NCBI GenBank assembly: GCA_020466095.1
Contig: CM035808.1
Location: forward strand, 29,045,345-29,109,344
Direction: 5' to 3'
DNA length: 64,000 nucleotides
Source: Chlorops oryzae
Lineage: Eukaryota > Arthropoda > Insecta > Diptera > Chloropidae
Under the pieces are notes generated by a model that saw only the letters and a program-made list of their open reading frames with translations, was not told the DNA's origin and made no database searches. The position numbers were made by a program, and so were the translations under genes. The stretch's first letter is position 1. Every line of letters begins with the position of its first letter. Below, one piece after another: positions 34,750 to 48,410 of this stretch.

Positions 34750-36339
34750 TGAGAATTATACAGAAAATGCCTAAATCAATATAATTAAATGTTAGTAAAA
34801 ACAGTTTTATTTTTAAATCTCCCAATAACATAATATTGTTGATCGAATCCACTGTTTTCTGTTCAAATATTTTGTTTATCAACAAAATTTGGTGCTGTTT
34901 AAATTTTGATATTTCCATCATAAAATAAAAAATCGCATGCGACTATTTCAAATTTTCTTTATTCTTTGATCATGGTTCTGGCGAACTGATGTGTAAAAAC
35001 GTAATGGTGTGAAAATTTCCATAAAATGTGTTGATTTTGTAAAGAGAACGGCTTAAAATGACAGCTTGTTCGTTAAATCCTTTACTGGAAACAATAAGGA
35101 TACCTACTCTTTCCGCAGCAATGCGAAGCAAATGAAGCATAAATATGTTTAAAAAGAAGACGTTGAAAGTTTGTGCAAATCGAGATTTTCTTAAGCCTTT
35201 GATTTGGGTATTCATTTTCGGATAAATGTTGGCATAAAAGATGAGTCAATGGCACAGAGTCCCCCACCCCTTTAAAAATGACATGAAACGAAAACCGAAT
35301 GCCTCTTTAACAGAATAATTTTGTAAAGTTTACTCATTTTATTTTGAGTCAAGGCAAATTTTTTTTTAAACTTTTTATTTATGTCTTTTATTTACTTATA
35401 TAAAAGCTACAAATCGCCTTGGGATTAAGTAAAAATAAATTTATGTAAATTTTTTAAATAAAATGTAATAAATAAAACAATATTGTTCCATCACGAGGAA
35501 TATTTCACAAGCAAGGACATTAAAAGTTTGTAGACATTTTTAATGGGGAAGAAGGAATTTCGTTTTGAGCTTTGGACCCTCTAATTTAATGCTTTGAACT
35601 AAATAATTTCATGGGCAATTTCTGGAACTTCTTGGCAGACAATAATGTCATTGCCCTCTCATAAAGGCCACAAAAACGGGCTTGTTAATTTGTTGCCTAA
35701 AATTCTCGTGTGATAGTTTTTACTGCAAACGCAATCATCACACGCAATAGACTTTTAATTTTGGTCATTAACAGTTCAGACTTTTGCTGATTATTCATGG
35801 ATTTTATGGGGCTACGATGTCCCTTTCTCAATCGGTTTCTGCTAGTGCGTGTGTGGAAAATATTTATACACAGCTCCAAAAAGTTCAACAAGTAGTTTTG
35901 ATACTGAGAACATTGTCACTTTTGCCAAAGGAACATAATAATTTAAGAACTTTCAATTGCTTTGAGTGAGCAATTTTATAGAAAACCTAAACCAATCAAA
36001 TGGACGGAGGGAGGCATCAATGTATCATCTTAATGGTATATCAGCTTTCAATATTGAAACGGGATAGTTCCCCATATATTACTTTCTGGCAAATATCTTC
36101 CTTGATTCTTTTTGGCATTGTAATGTTGATGAAAGAAGTCTGATGTCATCCGGTCAATATGCATTGGGCTTTCGTAATCTTGTGATCACAGCAAAAAAAG
36201 TTATCATGGTGTTTGTTCTTATGAAGATGAATTATAAAATATGGGGTTTAAGGAGTCCTTGGTGGATGAAAAGTACTCCTCGGAACATGGAAAAATAGTA
36301 AAACCATAAAACAATCTACGTCGAGGGTATATTGCGTTT
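34750..36339. other. AT-rich non-coding stretch
   Basis: No gene, RNA or structured repeat is recognised; frames of 60-81 codons are without motifs. Together with the sequence before 26040 it forms the empty target site of the retrotransposon, ...cgtaacg-CAAG-tgagaatt. Confidence 0.55.
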
Positions 36340-36935
36340 GTGTGGTTGTGTGTAACACCCAGAACCAGTCGAGACAGACCATAAAAAATATATATAGAAA
36401 GGATCAGCGTCACCAGGAGATTCGATTTAGCCATGTCCGTCTGTCTGTCCGTCTGTCTGTCCGTCTGTCTGTCCGTCTGTCTGTCCGTCTGTCTGTCCGT
36501 CTGTCCGTCTGTCTGTCCGTCTGTTTGTATACAGTTTTCTTATCGAAGGAGTTAAGCTACCTCTACGAATTTTGGTATACGTGCTCACGGGGACATGAGT
36601 AAGAACAAATAGACTCTATTGGACCATTTTTAAGGGTACCTCCAGTACTAGGGTCTGTCACAAAAATCTCAAAACTGCCGCAAAATCGGACTTTTTCCAA
36701 ATATTTCAATGAAACTTAGAATTTGAGCGTATATTTAAGCCTCCGATTAGAAGTTTAATAAAATTGTAAAAAATTTGGCGTGGCAAAGGGGCGGTTTATG
36801 GCCTTAAATATCTCTAGAATATTCTTTCTTAATGGTCAAGTTTTTTGGGCGCGCTTGAAAAATTATTTGGACATGTGTGTCTGTGTCGGGTATTCTAATG
36901 TCAGGCTCGCATGACTATAACACCCTTACTTGTTT
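36340..36935 (+). repeat. Mini-me-like element with long GTCY microsatellite
   Basis: The order is a short TA tract (atatata), a core ending gattcgatttagccatgtcc, a regular gtccgtctgtct array (36435-36530), then a distal part with gggtacctccagtactaggg, a ggcgtggcaaagg stretch and an end near ctataacacccttacttgtt. The array yields a translated Arg-Leu-Ser-Val repeat that should not be taken for a protein. Confidence 0.75.
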
Positions 36936-38404
36936 AAATTCTGTCTGTTCCAAAGAAGATCTGTGATAAAATCAAAAACTTTCGTAATTTATAACATCGC
37001 CCCTACCTAAACTGAGCCATAATCATAATCTATACCGCATAAAAAATATGTAAAATATAAAAAACAATTTCTCTTGGGATATGTGGCTGAAAAATGAAAA
37101 AAGGATTTTTTCAAATCCTCGTTTATATTCCATCGCATTAAGAATTTTAAAAACTCTTTCCCACCCTCTAAGTAATTTTTTTTTTTTTGCTACGTATGAG
37201 ACATTTTGTATGCAAATTTCAAGTTCCGTGCTCTTTGAGGCGATACGAAAAATGAAAAAAAAATTTAAAAAAATAGAAACCCCCATCGGCAAATTACACT
37301 ATAAGCCGCCGAACCCACTCTCTCGCCCTGCTATGTTTTGCATTTTTCCCCATTGTGAGCTTTCGCAACGTGTTCGTTTCAATTCTCTTTTCGTTTTTTG
37401 TTATCAGCGAATATGCCAATGTACGAGTTGAGTTTGTTCGACGCGTTTGAAGGTCTGCCCGCTATGTACACGCGTGATTTTTCCAGTCACGCACACACGC
37501 CTCCGCCAGGACCTTTCGCCCACTGTGTGTGTGTGTTTGTGCGGCGCTGTGTTTGCGGTGTTTAAATTCGATGTGTTGTTTTAGTTTATTTTCGGGAGTT
37601 GATAGCGGAAATAATTTTCCAAAACCGTTGGGTTTTTCAGAATTGATAAAATTTCCTCAACTTTCCGTTGTCGCTTGTTAATAAGCTCCTAGATTAAATA
37701 CACTTGCCGCTTTTCCCATTGACTCATTATGCCAGGATTGGATAGCAGCGGTTAAAATTTCAATTTACCGTAATTTTTTGTTCATGTTTTTATAACTGGC
37801 GGGAAGCGAGCGGGTGTATGTGTTTCTCTGTTTTCATGGATCCGAAAACGCTTGGGAGAGTTTACATTGTTTTGGGCGACACTTGTTCAAAACTATTTGC
37901 GTTAAAATCAAGTTTTTCATGGAATATAATTATTGACATTTCTATGTAGTGTTGTGTTTGGACATGAATTGGTTTCTTTTAATTTGTTACACATGTTTAA
38001 AGGGGCATAGCGAGAGAAAGACTGCTTTGGTAGTGCTTATATTGGCCACAGTGGTATATTGAATAATTATAAGACCCAAAAAAAAAGGGGAACTTTAGAG
38101 TTTTGGACCAAAAACCTAAAAAATCCGAGGAATTCATGACGTCCGATTTCGATGAAAATTTATATATATATATGTAGAATAAGTGAAAAATCTAAGAATA
38201 TTGGAAAAAAATTTTGAAATTAAAAAAACTGATTACAACTAGTCTAGTTTGGGTCTAGTTCCCAACTGGTCCAAAAACGACTACGGAGCTGAGAGCCCAA
38301 TATGGACAAAGTATGCCTTTCGGGATCTCAAAATTTATCTTTCACGAGTTCCAGATTGATCCCTTAGTTAAAGAGAGTCCTTGTCTGAGCGTCTTTTCCA
38401 GTTT
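36936..38404. other. Non-coding stretch with a GC-richer island
   Basis: No gene is recognised. The part 37430-37560 is GC-richer and has GT/CA dinucleotide runs and CpGs (cacgcacacacgcctccgcc, gtgtgtgtgtgtttgtgcgg), unlike its surroundings. It could be a promoter or exon region, but no coding frame supports that. Confidence 0.45.
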
Positions 38405-38795
38405 TCATTCAAAAATGTACGAAAGCAAAAGTCAAGCCCGATTTTGATATACCCAGCATCACAACATTGTCGCATTATATTATTACACTTACACAAATTT
38501 AATATTATGGGCGGAATACATCCATTTTTTCTTCGCCTTTTATTATATCGCCCATTTTCAGTTAGGATCGTTCTCGGGGCTCAAAATATCTGTGTGTCAA
38601 AATTTTAAGTGATTCTTTCAGCCGTTTGGGAGGAGATCCGATCACAGATGGACGTTCAGACGGACGTTCAGACAGAAGGATAGATGGATGGACAGACGGA
38701 CGGAGAGACGGATATTTCTAAATCAATTTAGTTTTCGATATGGATCAAGAATTTATAAATTTGTCTATATTACGGAGAGTATTTCTAGCTGTTAT
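38405..38795 (-). repeat. Mini-me-like element, inverted copy
   Basis: Read on the minus strand: an entry motif cttataacagctagaa (38795), core attcttgatccatatcgaaa, a ccgtc/ctgtc tract (38700-38650), then ccaaacggctgaaagaatca, tttgacacacagat and a distal end with gctgggtatatcaaaatcgg. The order matches the 49.1-51.2 kb copy. Confidence 0.75.
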
Positions 38796-40909
38796 AAGAT
38801 CCGCACAGAACTTATATACATACCCTGCTTATGCTAACTATAAAAATGAAAGATTACATTAGTTTGTCGAAACGCTCCCACACTCCCAGGCGGTATTTTT
38901 CTTGAGGCCTTTGCCTCACCACAGCACAACGAAATCGACTATAAAAATAATATATATAAATGGATATCTTCACAAAAAGGGATGCATTGCTAACTTTTCC
39001 ATTGTCCTGATTGTTTATTTAAGACAGACTTATAAATTGATAAACAGAAAAGAAAAACAAATCTTTTCGAAATTACAAAAGATGTCCTAAAGCATCTCAA
39101 AAGGATTTCTGAAAATTCCTCGAATCGAAGAGACGAAAAATGAGGCGAAAAAACATTTCACTAATTGCTTTAAATAACATTGCAAATACCATAGGATAAA
39201 TTGTTATCAGTCATGATAGAATTTTTGTCATTGGAAGAAGAAAGGACAAAACAAATAAGACCAAAAATTAAGGTCTTACGGATCTTTACTGCCCTTTCAT
39301 GATGGAATATAAACAATCGTGCCGAATTTATGCTACTCGTCTATATTCAAGTGTATAAATACAAATTAACGTACACTGAACTTCTACCTTGAAGTGCGTT
39401 GGTAGCCACAACATTCCTCCAGGACCTCGCTATTCTTGTGGCACGTGGAACATCCTTTTCAAGGACAGTTTGTCTTGGAGTGGTCGCCAATGTTATTGTC
39501 CTGAAATTTTTTTTCTCTCGCGCGGTTTTTTGTCCTTCGTAGCTACAGATTTGGTGATAGTATAGGTATTCACTATCAACGAAAAGATACGCAATGAAAT
39601 TTCACCTTCAGTCATGACATTTTGAACCTCGTGTATTAATTAATGGAAAGCATATTGGGCGAAACCGAAACCTCTTTTCTTATATCGATAGATTTTCTAT
39701 TTTAATTTTCATGAATGTTCAAATTACAAGAGCGCCGGACATTCACCTTGAAAACGTAAAAAGTCGTTTTATATTTCCAGCCGAGCGGTAGACATTGCGT
39801 AAGAGAATAATTTGTAATAAAATGTCAGACAAAACAACAAATGGGTCACAGCGGAATAGCCAATAAAATTTAACTTAAGGACATAAATTTCACATTTATG
39901 GCGGCAAAACTTGAGTCAACTAGTTCGTTTGAAGTTGTAATAGGTTTAAGGATTGCTGCGTTCATGAGGCTGTCATGGGACATTCCGTTTGGCTTTTCCA
40001 GTCTTAAGAACCCTAAGAAAAGCATTCTCAATAGTGACAGTTCATTTATAAAAACGAGCATTTGTCTTCAATCATAGACAGGACGATAACCTTGAAGGAC
40101 ACTGATATATGTGAAGCAATCAGTACAGCATTTATTAACGATGAACACTTTATTGTAATGGCCAAACTGATTATGAATCTTCATTTAGGAGCATTGAAAG
40201 GAAATTAACTCTTGATGAGGTTCAAAATTTATGCTTTGCATTACCTTGATTGTTTGTTTTTTTTTACCTAATGGGTGTCTTAAGAGACTAAAAGTGAATT
40301 ATTTTTCGAATAAGAAAAAAAAAATTTACTGAAAAAATAATTGAATATTCCGCATATCCTGCAATCAATCACTCATGCATAGTTAGTCAAAAGATTAAAA
40401 AGCTCATATTCACTGACAATGATTGATCAACTACCATCAATGAGTCAACAAATTCCTTTCAAATAAGGTCTTTTCTTTGCGCTATTGTGCTTTGTGTCGT
40501 GTTGATTTTTCAAGCCTTTTTCAATATCCAATATTGGATAATCACTTTGAATATATGCGCTCAAAAGGATTGGCATATTCATTGCGATTTATTTTTATTA
40601 TATCTTTTCACTTCAATATTTTGCTAACAAATTCGGAAGCATGTCATTTTGTATTCATAGAGGTATCCAACGTGGTAAACGGATCAGTTTCGAAACATAA
40701 CCTGACAGTAATATCTCTCCAAAATTCTTACTAATTTTGTGGGAAATTATGTGTCTGTGGTGGTATCCTGAAAAGCTTTAAGAATTCGGCATGACATTAA
40801 TAGCAAAATTGAATTTCTTCTCACCACAACAAAGTCTGTGACTGATGTATGTATGTGTTATGTGCTTGCCCAGCAGTGAATACGGGGGAAATTGACCCCT
40901 ATGTCACCA
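38796..40909. other. AT-rich non-coding stretch
   Basis: No recognised gene or repeat. The longest frame is about 85 codons (40477-40734) and has no motif. Confidence 0.55.
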
Positions 40910-41460
40910 GTGCTGCACCTGAGACGAAAGAACCAGAGACACGGAAAGTAGAATCTAACTATTGAAATGGTCAACGAGGGCGTCTACAGTTCGATTTTCA
41001 CGACCATTCATGTTATAAATGTGCTGTAGGCGAATCACAGGGCTCATGTCCGCTCATTAATCCGAAGGATCGTGTTCAAATCCCCGTGCAGGCATGAAGA
41101 AAACAAGCAAAAAAAAGCCGTCAAAAGTAACCTCCATGATTTGGATTTCAGATCATTTTTATTTTTTTTTGCATAAAAACTTGTTGGAATCCTGTTGATT
41201 TTTTAATTACTATCTACTTATACAAAAATAAGAAATAAAAACTAAAAAAATTTTTTTTATATTTACCGCTCGTCTGAGTTGAGATTCGAACTCGGGTGCT
41301 TCGGATTGCTAGCCGCATCCACAGCAAATTTATTACATTAATATTTGAGCAAAATTAAACTGTAAACCATGTCAATAGTGAGACTATAATTGGCCCCATT
41401 GTCCCTACAGCATCACTAGGTCCAGCGTCGACTGGTGACCTCTCGCATATACGTTCATAC
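40910..41460. mobile_element. Foldback-like element with inward tRNA-like arms, locus 1
   Basis: The left part (gtagaatctaactattgaaa, tctacagtt, then a tRNA-like stretch with B-box-like tgttcaaatcccc at 41072-41084) is mirrored on the minus strand by the right part (agtctcactattgacatggt, tacagtt, attaatgtaataaatttgct, and B-box gagttcgaatctc at 41283-41295). The two tRNA-like segments point toward each other and are separated by about 170 bp of AT-rich sequence. The block gagacacgg...gtagaatctaact...tctacagtt recurs inverted at 60954-61012, showing a shared family. Outer limits are approximate and no target duplication was fixed. Confidence 0.6.
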
Positions 41461-44400
41461 AAAATGTCAATAGGAGAACGTAATGGTACGGGTACAGTTG
41501 GTCACCTGTACTGGTGACATAGCCACCAATGCAGGAGTGACTCTAGCACTAGTGACATTTACTGCAGGGCGTGTGTGAATTCCATAGAGTTTGGCATACA
41601 CGGACGCATATTTATGCATTCCATTTATTTTGATATAGCGCTCCAGACTGCCATTCTTGTAGTGTTTTCTGTACGTTGAACTGAACGATGACAAGTACAT
41701 TTGAGCTACTGAACTCGGTCCGACAATTATGGAAAGCACCATCGGAATGCACAGACATTAGCCTTTATATGGAGCAGCTATGTGAAAATCTGCTTATACG
41801 TGTACACACTCGTCCACATCAGAATGCCTTTGTGCTCGGCCATTGTTAGAATTAAATTTAGTAGAACAATTTTACGGAAAATTATTTAATTATGTGTGTA
41901 CGACGTATACATACGTTCTTTTGAGCGGGTTGTTTGTGGACCGAAAGGACTCATAGCAATTTTATGAACATTAAGTTAAATTCTAGTCAAGTTAATATTT
42001 CATTGCTCCACACTTGTGTGGTTTGTGTATCTTTTATTCTTCCGGAATGACTAATATTTTAAGAGCACGTTCGCCAGCAATTTCCGTTTCTAATTCAAAC
42101 TAAAATACTTTATCTTTGCTCAAAAGGATTGTTCGCTCCAATGACAGGAATATCTAATTTTATTCTATGTGAGAGGATAATTTTAAGGTTTTCACAATTT
42201 AATGAAGATTAAGATTTTACTGAATTTCATAATATACGTATGTATATTTAAAAAAAAAAATCATTTTCAAGAGAGAGAAATGATTATGGGTCACCAAAAC
42301 TTTACCACAGATTATAAGAATATTATACTTAGAATTAAATTGATCATAAATTTAATTTGCCACTGGAAAGAAAACAAAATTTAAGAGTTCATTCTACTTC
42401 GAAATGTTTCTATTTTTGGCTTATGAGAGCCCTCTAATGCGTTGTATTTAATTAGGAAATAAAATCTAATTATAAGGTAAGGGACATTTTTTTTTCATTT
42501 TTTTTCTTTTCTCTTCAATTCATTTTGCTACGAACAGCATCCCCATATCGCCTTACCCACATTTTTTCAAAGCACATTTTCTTGTTAAGGCAATGAAAAT
42601 AAATTAAATTCCTTATAGACCTTAGAGCAAGAGCGTATCCAGGCTATGATGGAGTGGGATGTTTATTTTTTAGTTTAAAATTAACCAATTCAAAAGAAGA
42701 TTTAAACTTATGGCTTGATTCCGCCGGTTGTGATTAAGCAACCAAAGGAGGAGACAAACTTTATATGCGCAGGTATGTTTTTACTAAGAAGTATTTGATA
42801 GCAATAGAAATTTTATCCATCCTAGAGGAGGGCAGGGAGGACATAGCCTCCGCCACCCATTAAACACGTCATTACGAGAGATTTGATACTAAAACCAATT
42901 TTTTTCAAAGCGCACATTCTGATAGAACATGTCTTAAAGAATAGTAAGTGCTCCCAAAGGTTCAACAAATATCCCGAAACTTTTGCCAAAAGCTCGAAGA
43001 GAAAAATTCGTTAATAAGCATCGAACAATTTCAGGAAAATTTTAGTACAAAAGGAAAGGAAGAACAAATTTTTTTTGGAAAGGAATGTTCATCATTGATT
43101 TCGTTTTGAAGCCAATTCTTGCACGTTCGTTTGCTCTAAGCAGGATGTTTTGTTGAGCGCGGTATTTGTTTTCAAGGACCTCAAGGCTTTTGTTTGAGCA
43201 AATAAAAGTTAATGGAAGAGAATCGAGTTAAGTATCGAATTGGGTTAAAAAATCGAAGGATGTATCGAATTGTGCGGCTGAATGGAGCTTTCATCTAGCA
43301 TGGATATAATAGTTAAAATGGAGTATATCATCTAGTGGATGTATAAAATTTCTTTTATTCTAATGCCAAGGAAACTGTGTGTTAATAACGAGTATGGGGG
43401 AGGCGAAAAGATAGAGAGTCTTCATTGCTTTCTAATTTAGTCATCAGAAATAAGACACCATAGTATTATGAAATAACAAAACATTTTTGTATTTTGCTTT
43501 CTACTTTCCTCCCGACTCTCGTTGCATTTAATTTTCGTTGAACATTTAACATTCTTTCTTTTTGTTTTCATCATCTTTTCTCAATCTCTAAATCAAACTT
43601 AGTTATTCATTCGTCCAAAAAATTCGAGCATTAAAATAAACAAAACAAAAATTGTTAAATAAACCATAAAAAAAGGGTAAAAAATTAAAATCTGAACATG
43701 TCACAAAGTAATTTTGAGGAAGGTTGATCGAAACTTCACAAAATTTCATGTTAATATTTTAATTAGTCCCTATCGTGAGCAAAGGCCAGACCCTTCAGTA
43801 CAGTATTACCCGGATAAAAACCCCGAAACTGATGCCATATTAATTCCTCATCGTCAAGAGTATCACATCGATGTAAGAAATATCTGTGCTGTGCTTTAAT
43901 TTGGGCAGAACTGTATGGCAAAGACACTGAGTAAGCTCTTGCCAAAGTCCATTCATTTGTCAAAAGGAAGCCACGAAAGTCCTTCGCAGATGGAACGGAA
44001 CGAATGAATGCCAAAAATGTCAAGGCATTGTCTTTTCTCATCCTGTGGTTTGTACTGATTTCTTTCTGTCGGCTTTTCTTCATTGGATTCTTTTAAGCAC
44101 AATGCTGGACGGTGTTGCGGACAAAAAAAAAAAAGAAAAAATTATTTCGGTTCCTTCTTTACAAATTTGTTTCACAAGTGAAGCAATTAGAAGGAATTTA
44201 TCTTTTTACTTTAAGGGGGAAAAATAACAAAGAATTAAATTCAATTCAGATACTCTTGAGAATTTTTTCTTAATAAATTTTTTATTTTATTTTTTTCGAT
44301 AAAAAAAACACAACAAAAATAATTCATTTTAAAAAATTTCGTTGCCATAAATCTTTCTTCACTTAATTCATTTATGAGAATTTCGTCTTGCAATCCAAAA

Positions 44401-44926
44401 AATAGAATAGAATAGGAAATCTTATTTAGAAAGAAAAATTCTGAACAAAACACTAATCGGAATGGGAACTAAACATTTGTGTAAATATAAATTGATTTTA
44501 TTTTGAACTAAACGATTATTACTGATATATCCCAGGTGCTGTGCTAATGGCTAAAAAATAGCATGAGATTTTGCTACGTATGGCCATCGAGAACGCCACA
44601 CGACTTTCAATTAACATTGACGCTAATTACACTTTTATAAAATCATTTAAATTTGTGTGCGCACAGTAGAAAAAATTTTTTTTTCTTTTTTCCTCCTATC
44701 CAGAGAATTTAGGAAAAAATAAATGATTTATTAAAACAATTTTCTTTCTGTGCATTGCTGCGATGTGAGAGAACAAGATCGCTTATTCATATGGTTTCGG
44801 GATTTGAAATATTTTTCTAGAAATCGATTTTGAAAATTTTGAAGAAGGTAAAACTAAATTTACTAAAATTACGTACGTTAGTACTTGTGCATAAGGTTAT
44901 AACCTCAAGAAAACCAATTTACCTTT
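41461..44926. other. AT-rich non-coding stretch
   Basis: No recognised gene. Frames near 41467-41742 (minus, 91 codons) and 43763-44083 (minus, 106 codons) have no domain I recognise. The former overlaps the outer flank of the foldback-like element. Confidence 0.5.
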
Positions 44927-44930
44927 TTAA

Positions 44931-45662
44931 GGGGGTCTTCTCATTGAAAACCCGTTTTTTGGACCCTTTTTAAAAAAATTCTTATTTGAAAACGCAAAGA
45001 ATAATTGAAAACTTTTTTTATTTATTGTATTACAAAAGGTTCAAAGTAAATAAAAAAATTTTTTTTGCCTCGATACGTGGGCTGTTCAAAAAGTAATGAG
45101 ACTTCAAAGTTGGTGGTGAAAAAAAAGGTGCCGTCACGGCGGTCACGATTCCGGGTCTCCGGAGCGTCCGAAATGGAAAAAAAAAACGGGGTTATAATCA
45201 GTATAGATGTGATTCTCGGGTGAACCTCAAGCTTAATTTTGTGATTTTTTTTGACAAAATGGCGGCCATTCAAAAAAAATTTCAATTTCGGGCTTTTTTT
45301 TTGTAGTTTAGTGTAAAAAAAAAATAGTAAAAAATTTTTTAAAATTATGGTCGAGGTTCACCCGAGAATAGTGACAATTCTGCGTCGATTCCACTTTGTT
45401 TCATGAAAATCGGTTCAGTTAAACTGGAGATATCATGGCCGCCAGTTCGAAAAACGTGGTTTCGAGATTAACGCGTTTAAAGTTTGAAGCAACGCAAAAA
45501 TTACTCGTTTTAGCGCAGATCTTGCTCGACAAAGAAGGCTATATTCTCTTAACTATTTCGAATTTCAAAAAATCCTTTTAGGGGCATATTCACAACTACC
45601 CAAGCTATAAATAAATGCAAAAAAAAAAGTCGAAAAAAAAGTTGCTCAATGAGAAGACCCCC
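44931..45662. mobile_element. 732-bp TIR element flanked by TTAA
   Basis: Both ends read TTAA|gggggtcttctcattga in inverted orientation (TTAA at 44927-44930 and 45663-45666). TTAA is the piggyBac target, though a TA insertion with AAGGGGG ends cannot be excluded. A second inverted pair sits inside (attctcgggtgaacctc at 45212-45228 and its complement at 45353-45369). There is no transposase frame, so it is non-autonomous. Confidence 0.75.
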
Positions 45663-45666
45663 TTAA

Positions 45667-47105
45667 ACGTTTACGATTTGCTCGGTCTTGTAGAGGCAAG
45701 AAGCTAATACCTCTTATGCACAGAACCCTAACTTCTGAACGATCGTTTTTTGTTTATGGAATTCGTCTTTGAAATCTGCTCGCATCAAGTCTGCAAGCTA
45801 TCGTGAATCAACGACAATTTAAGCAAAGGATACATTCTCTTATTTTACAAAGCTTATAATGCTGGATTTCAACTCTTAATTTATTTTATTTTAATTTCAT
45901 TTTCATTTTTATATAAAATTTCAACATTTGTAATTAAATAAACTACGATATGGTTAACAGTTAAGCTTAGTTAGGTTAAGTAAATCTGCGCTGTTTACTT
46001 TTTTTTCAATATTCTAATGATTGCTTCGATTGACTAGTACTAAGATAAGAGTCTCTCTTTTTGTACTAGGTGCATTATAAACATTAAACAAACAAAACCG
46101 GTATGAAGAGAAAGTGTGTAAATCAAGATCGGTCAAGACGCAACAGCTTTTATTTATTCATACATTCATCAGGGTCTCAGAACCTAAGTCCAATTTGGGG
46201 TAGACGAATTAAAGTACCTAAGAAGATCGCCACAAACCAATGTGACTCTCCAAACTGAAGTGTGAAAAAATGATCTAAAATATTTGGTAAATAAACGATA
46301 GAAAATGGCATTCAGAAAATGTCAAAAAAAAGTAAAATAAAAATAAATAAATAAATAAACAAAACAATCTTTTAAAAGTACATCGCGTTAAGTCGTTTCA
46401 GAGTGGAATGTTTGGTATTTTCTGGTAGACTATTGTACAAAAAAAAAAAAAAATAACAAACAAATGTTGACATTGCTTACATTCACGGGTAAATAAATAT
46501 TTTCATTTCATGAATAAATGAAAAAAATAGATGGACCATCCCTGAGCGAGTTTCTATTTATAAATTCAATGTGTAATTGAGATGTATGAATACGCTGTTG
46601 GTACATATTAAATATCGAAAAGTGTAAACAAATTTGATGACTGCCATTTCAATTATGCTGCGCCATAAATTCTGAGTCAGCATTATTCAAAATATGTACC
46701 CAATACGGATTTCATTGTAAATGGATATGCTAAAAATAAATTGCGTTTTCATGAAATAAACAAATCTTCTTTGTTTTTTTTTTTTTTTTTTTTTTTTTAC
46801 ATTTTACTTAACTCCCACGTGTTTGGATTTTTTATGCAGCCCTCTTAAGGGTGTATTAGATTTTTGAAGAGTTTGTTACGCTAAGAATTCAGTTTTGAAG
46901 AGATGTTTTGTGCAACCGTAGCAGAGGCTGCATTAATCACGTGATTTCGTCCCGCGAGGAGACCAATACGGGTATGGAAAATCCGCAGACCCTAGCTAAA
47001 CGCTTACCAACTATGTGCGTCATCAGGTATAGGATCAAACTGTTTGTATTTTGTCTAGCCTTCCAGGCAGAAATGTACGAAATGTTGACCATATGAGCCA
47101 AATAT
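45667..47105. other. Non-coding stretch
   Basis: AT-rich with an AAAT microsatellite (about 46333-46360) and a T-run (46768-46799). From about 46805 to 47105 the base composition is more balanced and a 62-codon frame is present (46908-47096), but I recognise no product. Confidence 0.5.
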
Positions 47106-47107
47106 TA

Positions 47108-48408
47108 GTGTATGTAAAAAGAAATCCATTATTTTTCCAATAGATGGCGTTATTTAATCTGCATCTCGCAGTTGTATAGTCCGATCGTGTTTCGCTAGGG
47201 GGCATTTAGAAAGATGACAGTTCCTACTAAAAAAGCTTTTATTGATTCACTTTATTTGATTGATTGATTTCATTTTTGTTTGAGAGCTTGTCAAAGATGG
47301 ACATCAGCAATAGAGAAAATTCGCTACATTGTTACAGTTATTTCTTCGATAAGGAAAAACGCAAGCCAGACGCTGAAAATGTGTTTAATAGCGTTTATGT
47401 GACCTGATACTGTAACAACCCATCATGCGCAATTTTGGTTTCGTCATTCCGTTCGGTAACTTCGATGTCAAGGATGCACCACGCACTGGAAGGCCAATTG
47501 TCGAAAATGTCGATAAAATCATGGAAATTATCGAGTCAGACCACGTCTGTTGGCACTGTTTCGATTGCCAAAGAGCTAAAGATTGCACAAAAAACCGTTT
47601 GGAACCATTTGAATAAGGCTGGATACACAAAGAAGCTCGATGTATGGGTGCCACACGAGTTAACGCAAAAAAACCTCATAGACGAATTTCCATCTGCGAA
47701 TCGCTGCTGAACCAACAAAATGACCATTTCTGAAAAGCGGTTGGTGAGGTAAGATGAAAAGTGGGTCACTTACGACAAGTCAAGCGAAAAACGTACGTGG
47801 ATCGAAACACGGTGAACCGCGGAAAACGGTGGCCAAAGCCAGGATTGTACGGCCAGGAAGGTTTTGCTGTAGTGTTTGGTGGGATGCAGGGAATTATCTA
47901 CTATGAGCTGCTCCCATACGGCAAAATCTTAACTGGAACTCTACTGTCAACAAATTGGACCGTCTGAAGGAAGCAATCGCATAAGCGCCATGCTTTGGCC
48001 AATAGGGAAGGAATTGTGTTCCATTTCATGGACAACGCCAGGCCACACACATCGATAGTGACTCGCCAGAAGCTCCGGGAGTTTGGTTGGGAGGTTCTTC
48101 TGCATCCACCTTATAGTCCGACCTGGCACCAAGTATTACCATCTGTTCTGTCCATGGCGAACAATTAATTGCTGTGAAACATTCGCTTAACAAGAGGCTT
48201 CTGAAATTCGACTGTCTCAATTTATTTGCTAATAGGCAAACGAGGGCTTCTATGAGAGAGGCATAATGAAATTACCTTTAAAATGGCAACAAGTTATCGA
48301 CAAAACGGCGCATATTTGACCTAAATCGGGTCATTCTAACTATCTTAAATAAATGCCTCAATTTAATGCAAAAATAAATTTTGTTTTTTTGTTTCTTTTT
48401 ACTACACC
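47108..48408 (+). mobile_element. Mariner element copy 1 (decayed)
   Basis: The ends TA|gtgtatgtaaaaagaaatcc (47108) and tttctttttactacacc|TA (48408) are inverted, with the left end slightly altered from the ggtgtagtaaaaag seen in copy 2. Length 1,301 bp is normal for full-length mariner. The enclosed transposase gene is broken. The same family occurs inverted at 49200-50475. Confidence 0.88.
47297..48324 (+). pseudogene. Mariner transposase pseudogene, copy 1
   Basis: Starting at the ATG at 47297, the frame is shifted repeatedly. Readable family blocks in order are FFDKEK, DAPRTGRPIVENVDKI, VSIAKELKIAQKTVWNHL, DVWVPHELTQKNL, DEKWVTYDK (first catalytic Asp), IIYYELLPYGK, FMDNARPHTS (second Asp), EFGWEVLLHPPYSP, then MKLPLKWQQVI and a stop at 48324. 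The third-Asp region (expected PSD) is garbled. In this family the last two Asp are 34 residues apart (DD34D), and copy 2 keeps the corresponding block. The blocks suggest a mauritiana/mellifera-side mariner, distinct from the Himar1-like copy at 31.6 kb. Confidence 0.87.
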
Positions 48409-48410
48409 TA

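Noticed and set aside
36342..36602. Open frame with a repeated Arg-Leu-Ser-Val pattern
   Set aside because: It is a direct translation of the GTCC/GTCT microsatellite inside a mini-me repeat; no start context or domain supports a protein.
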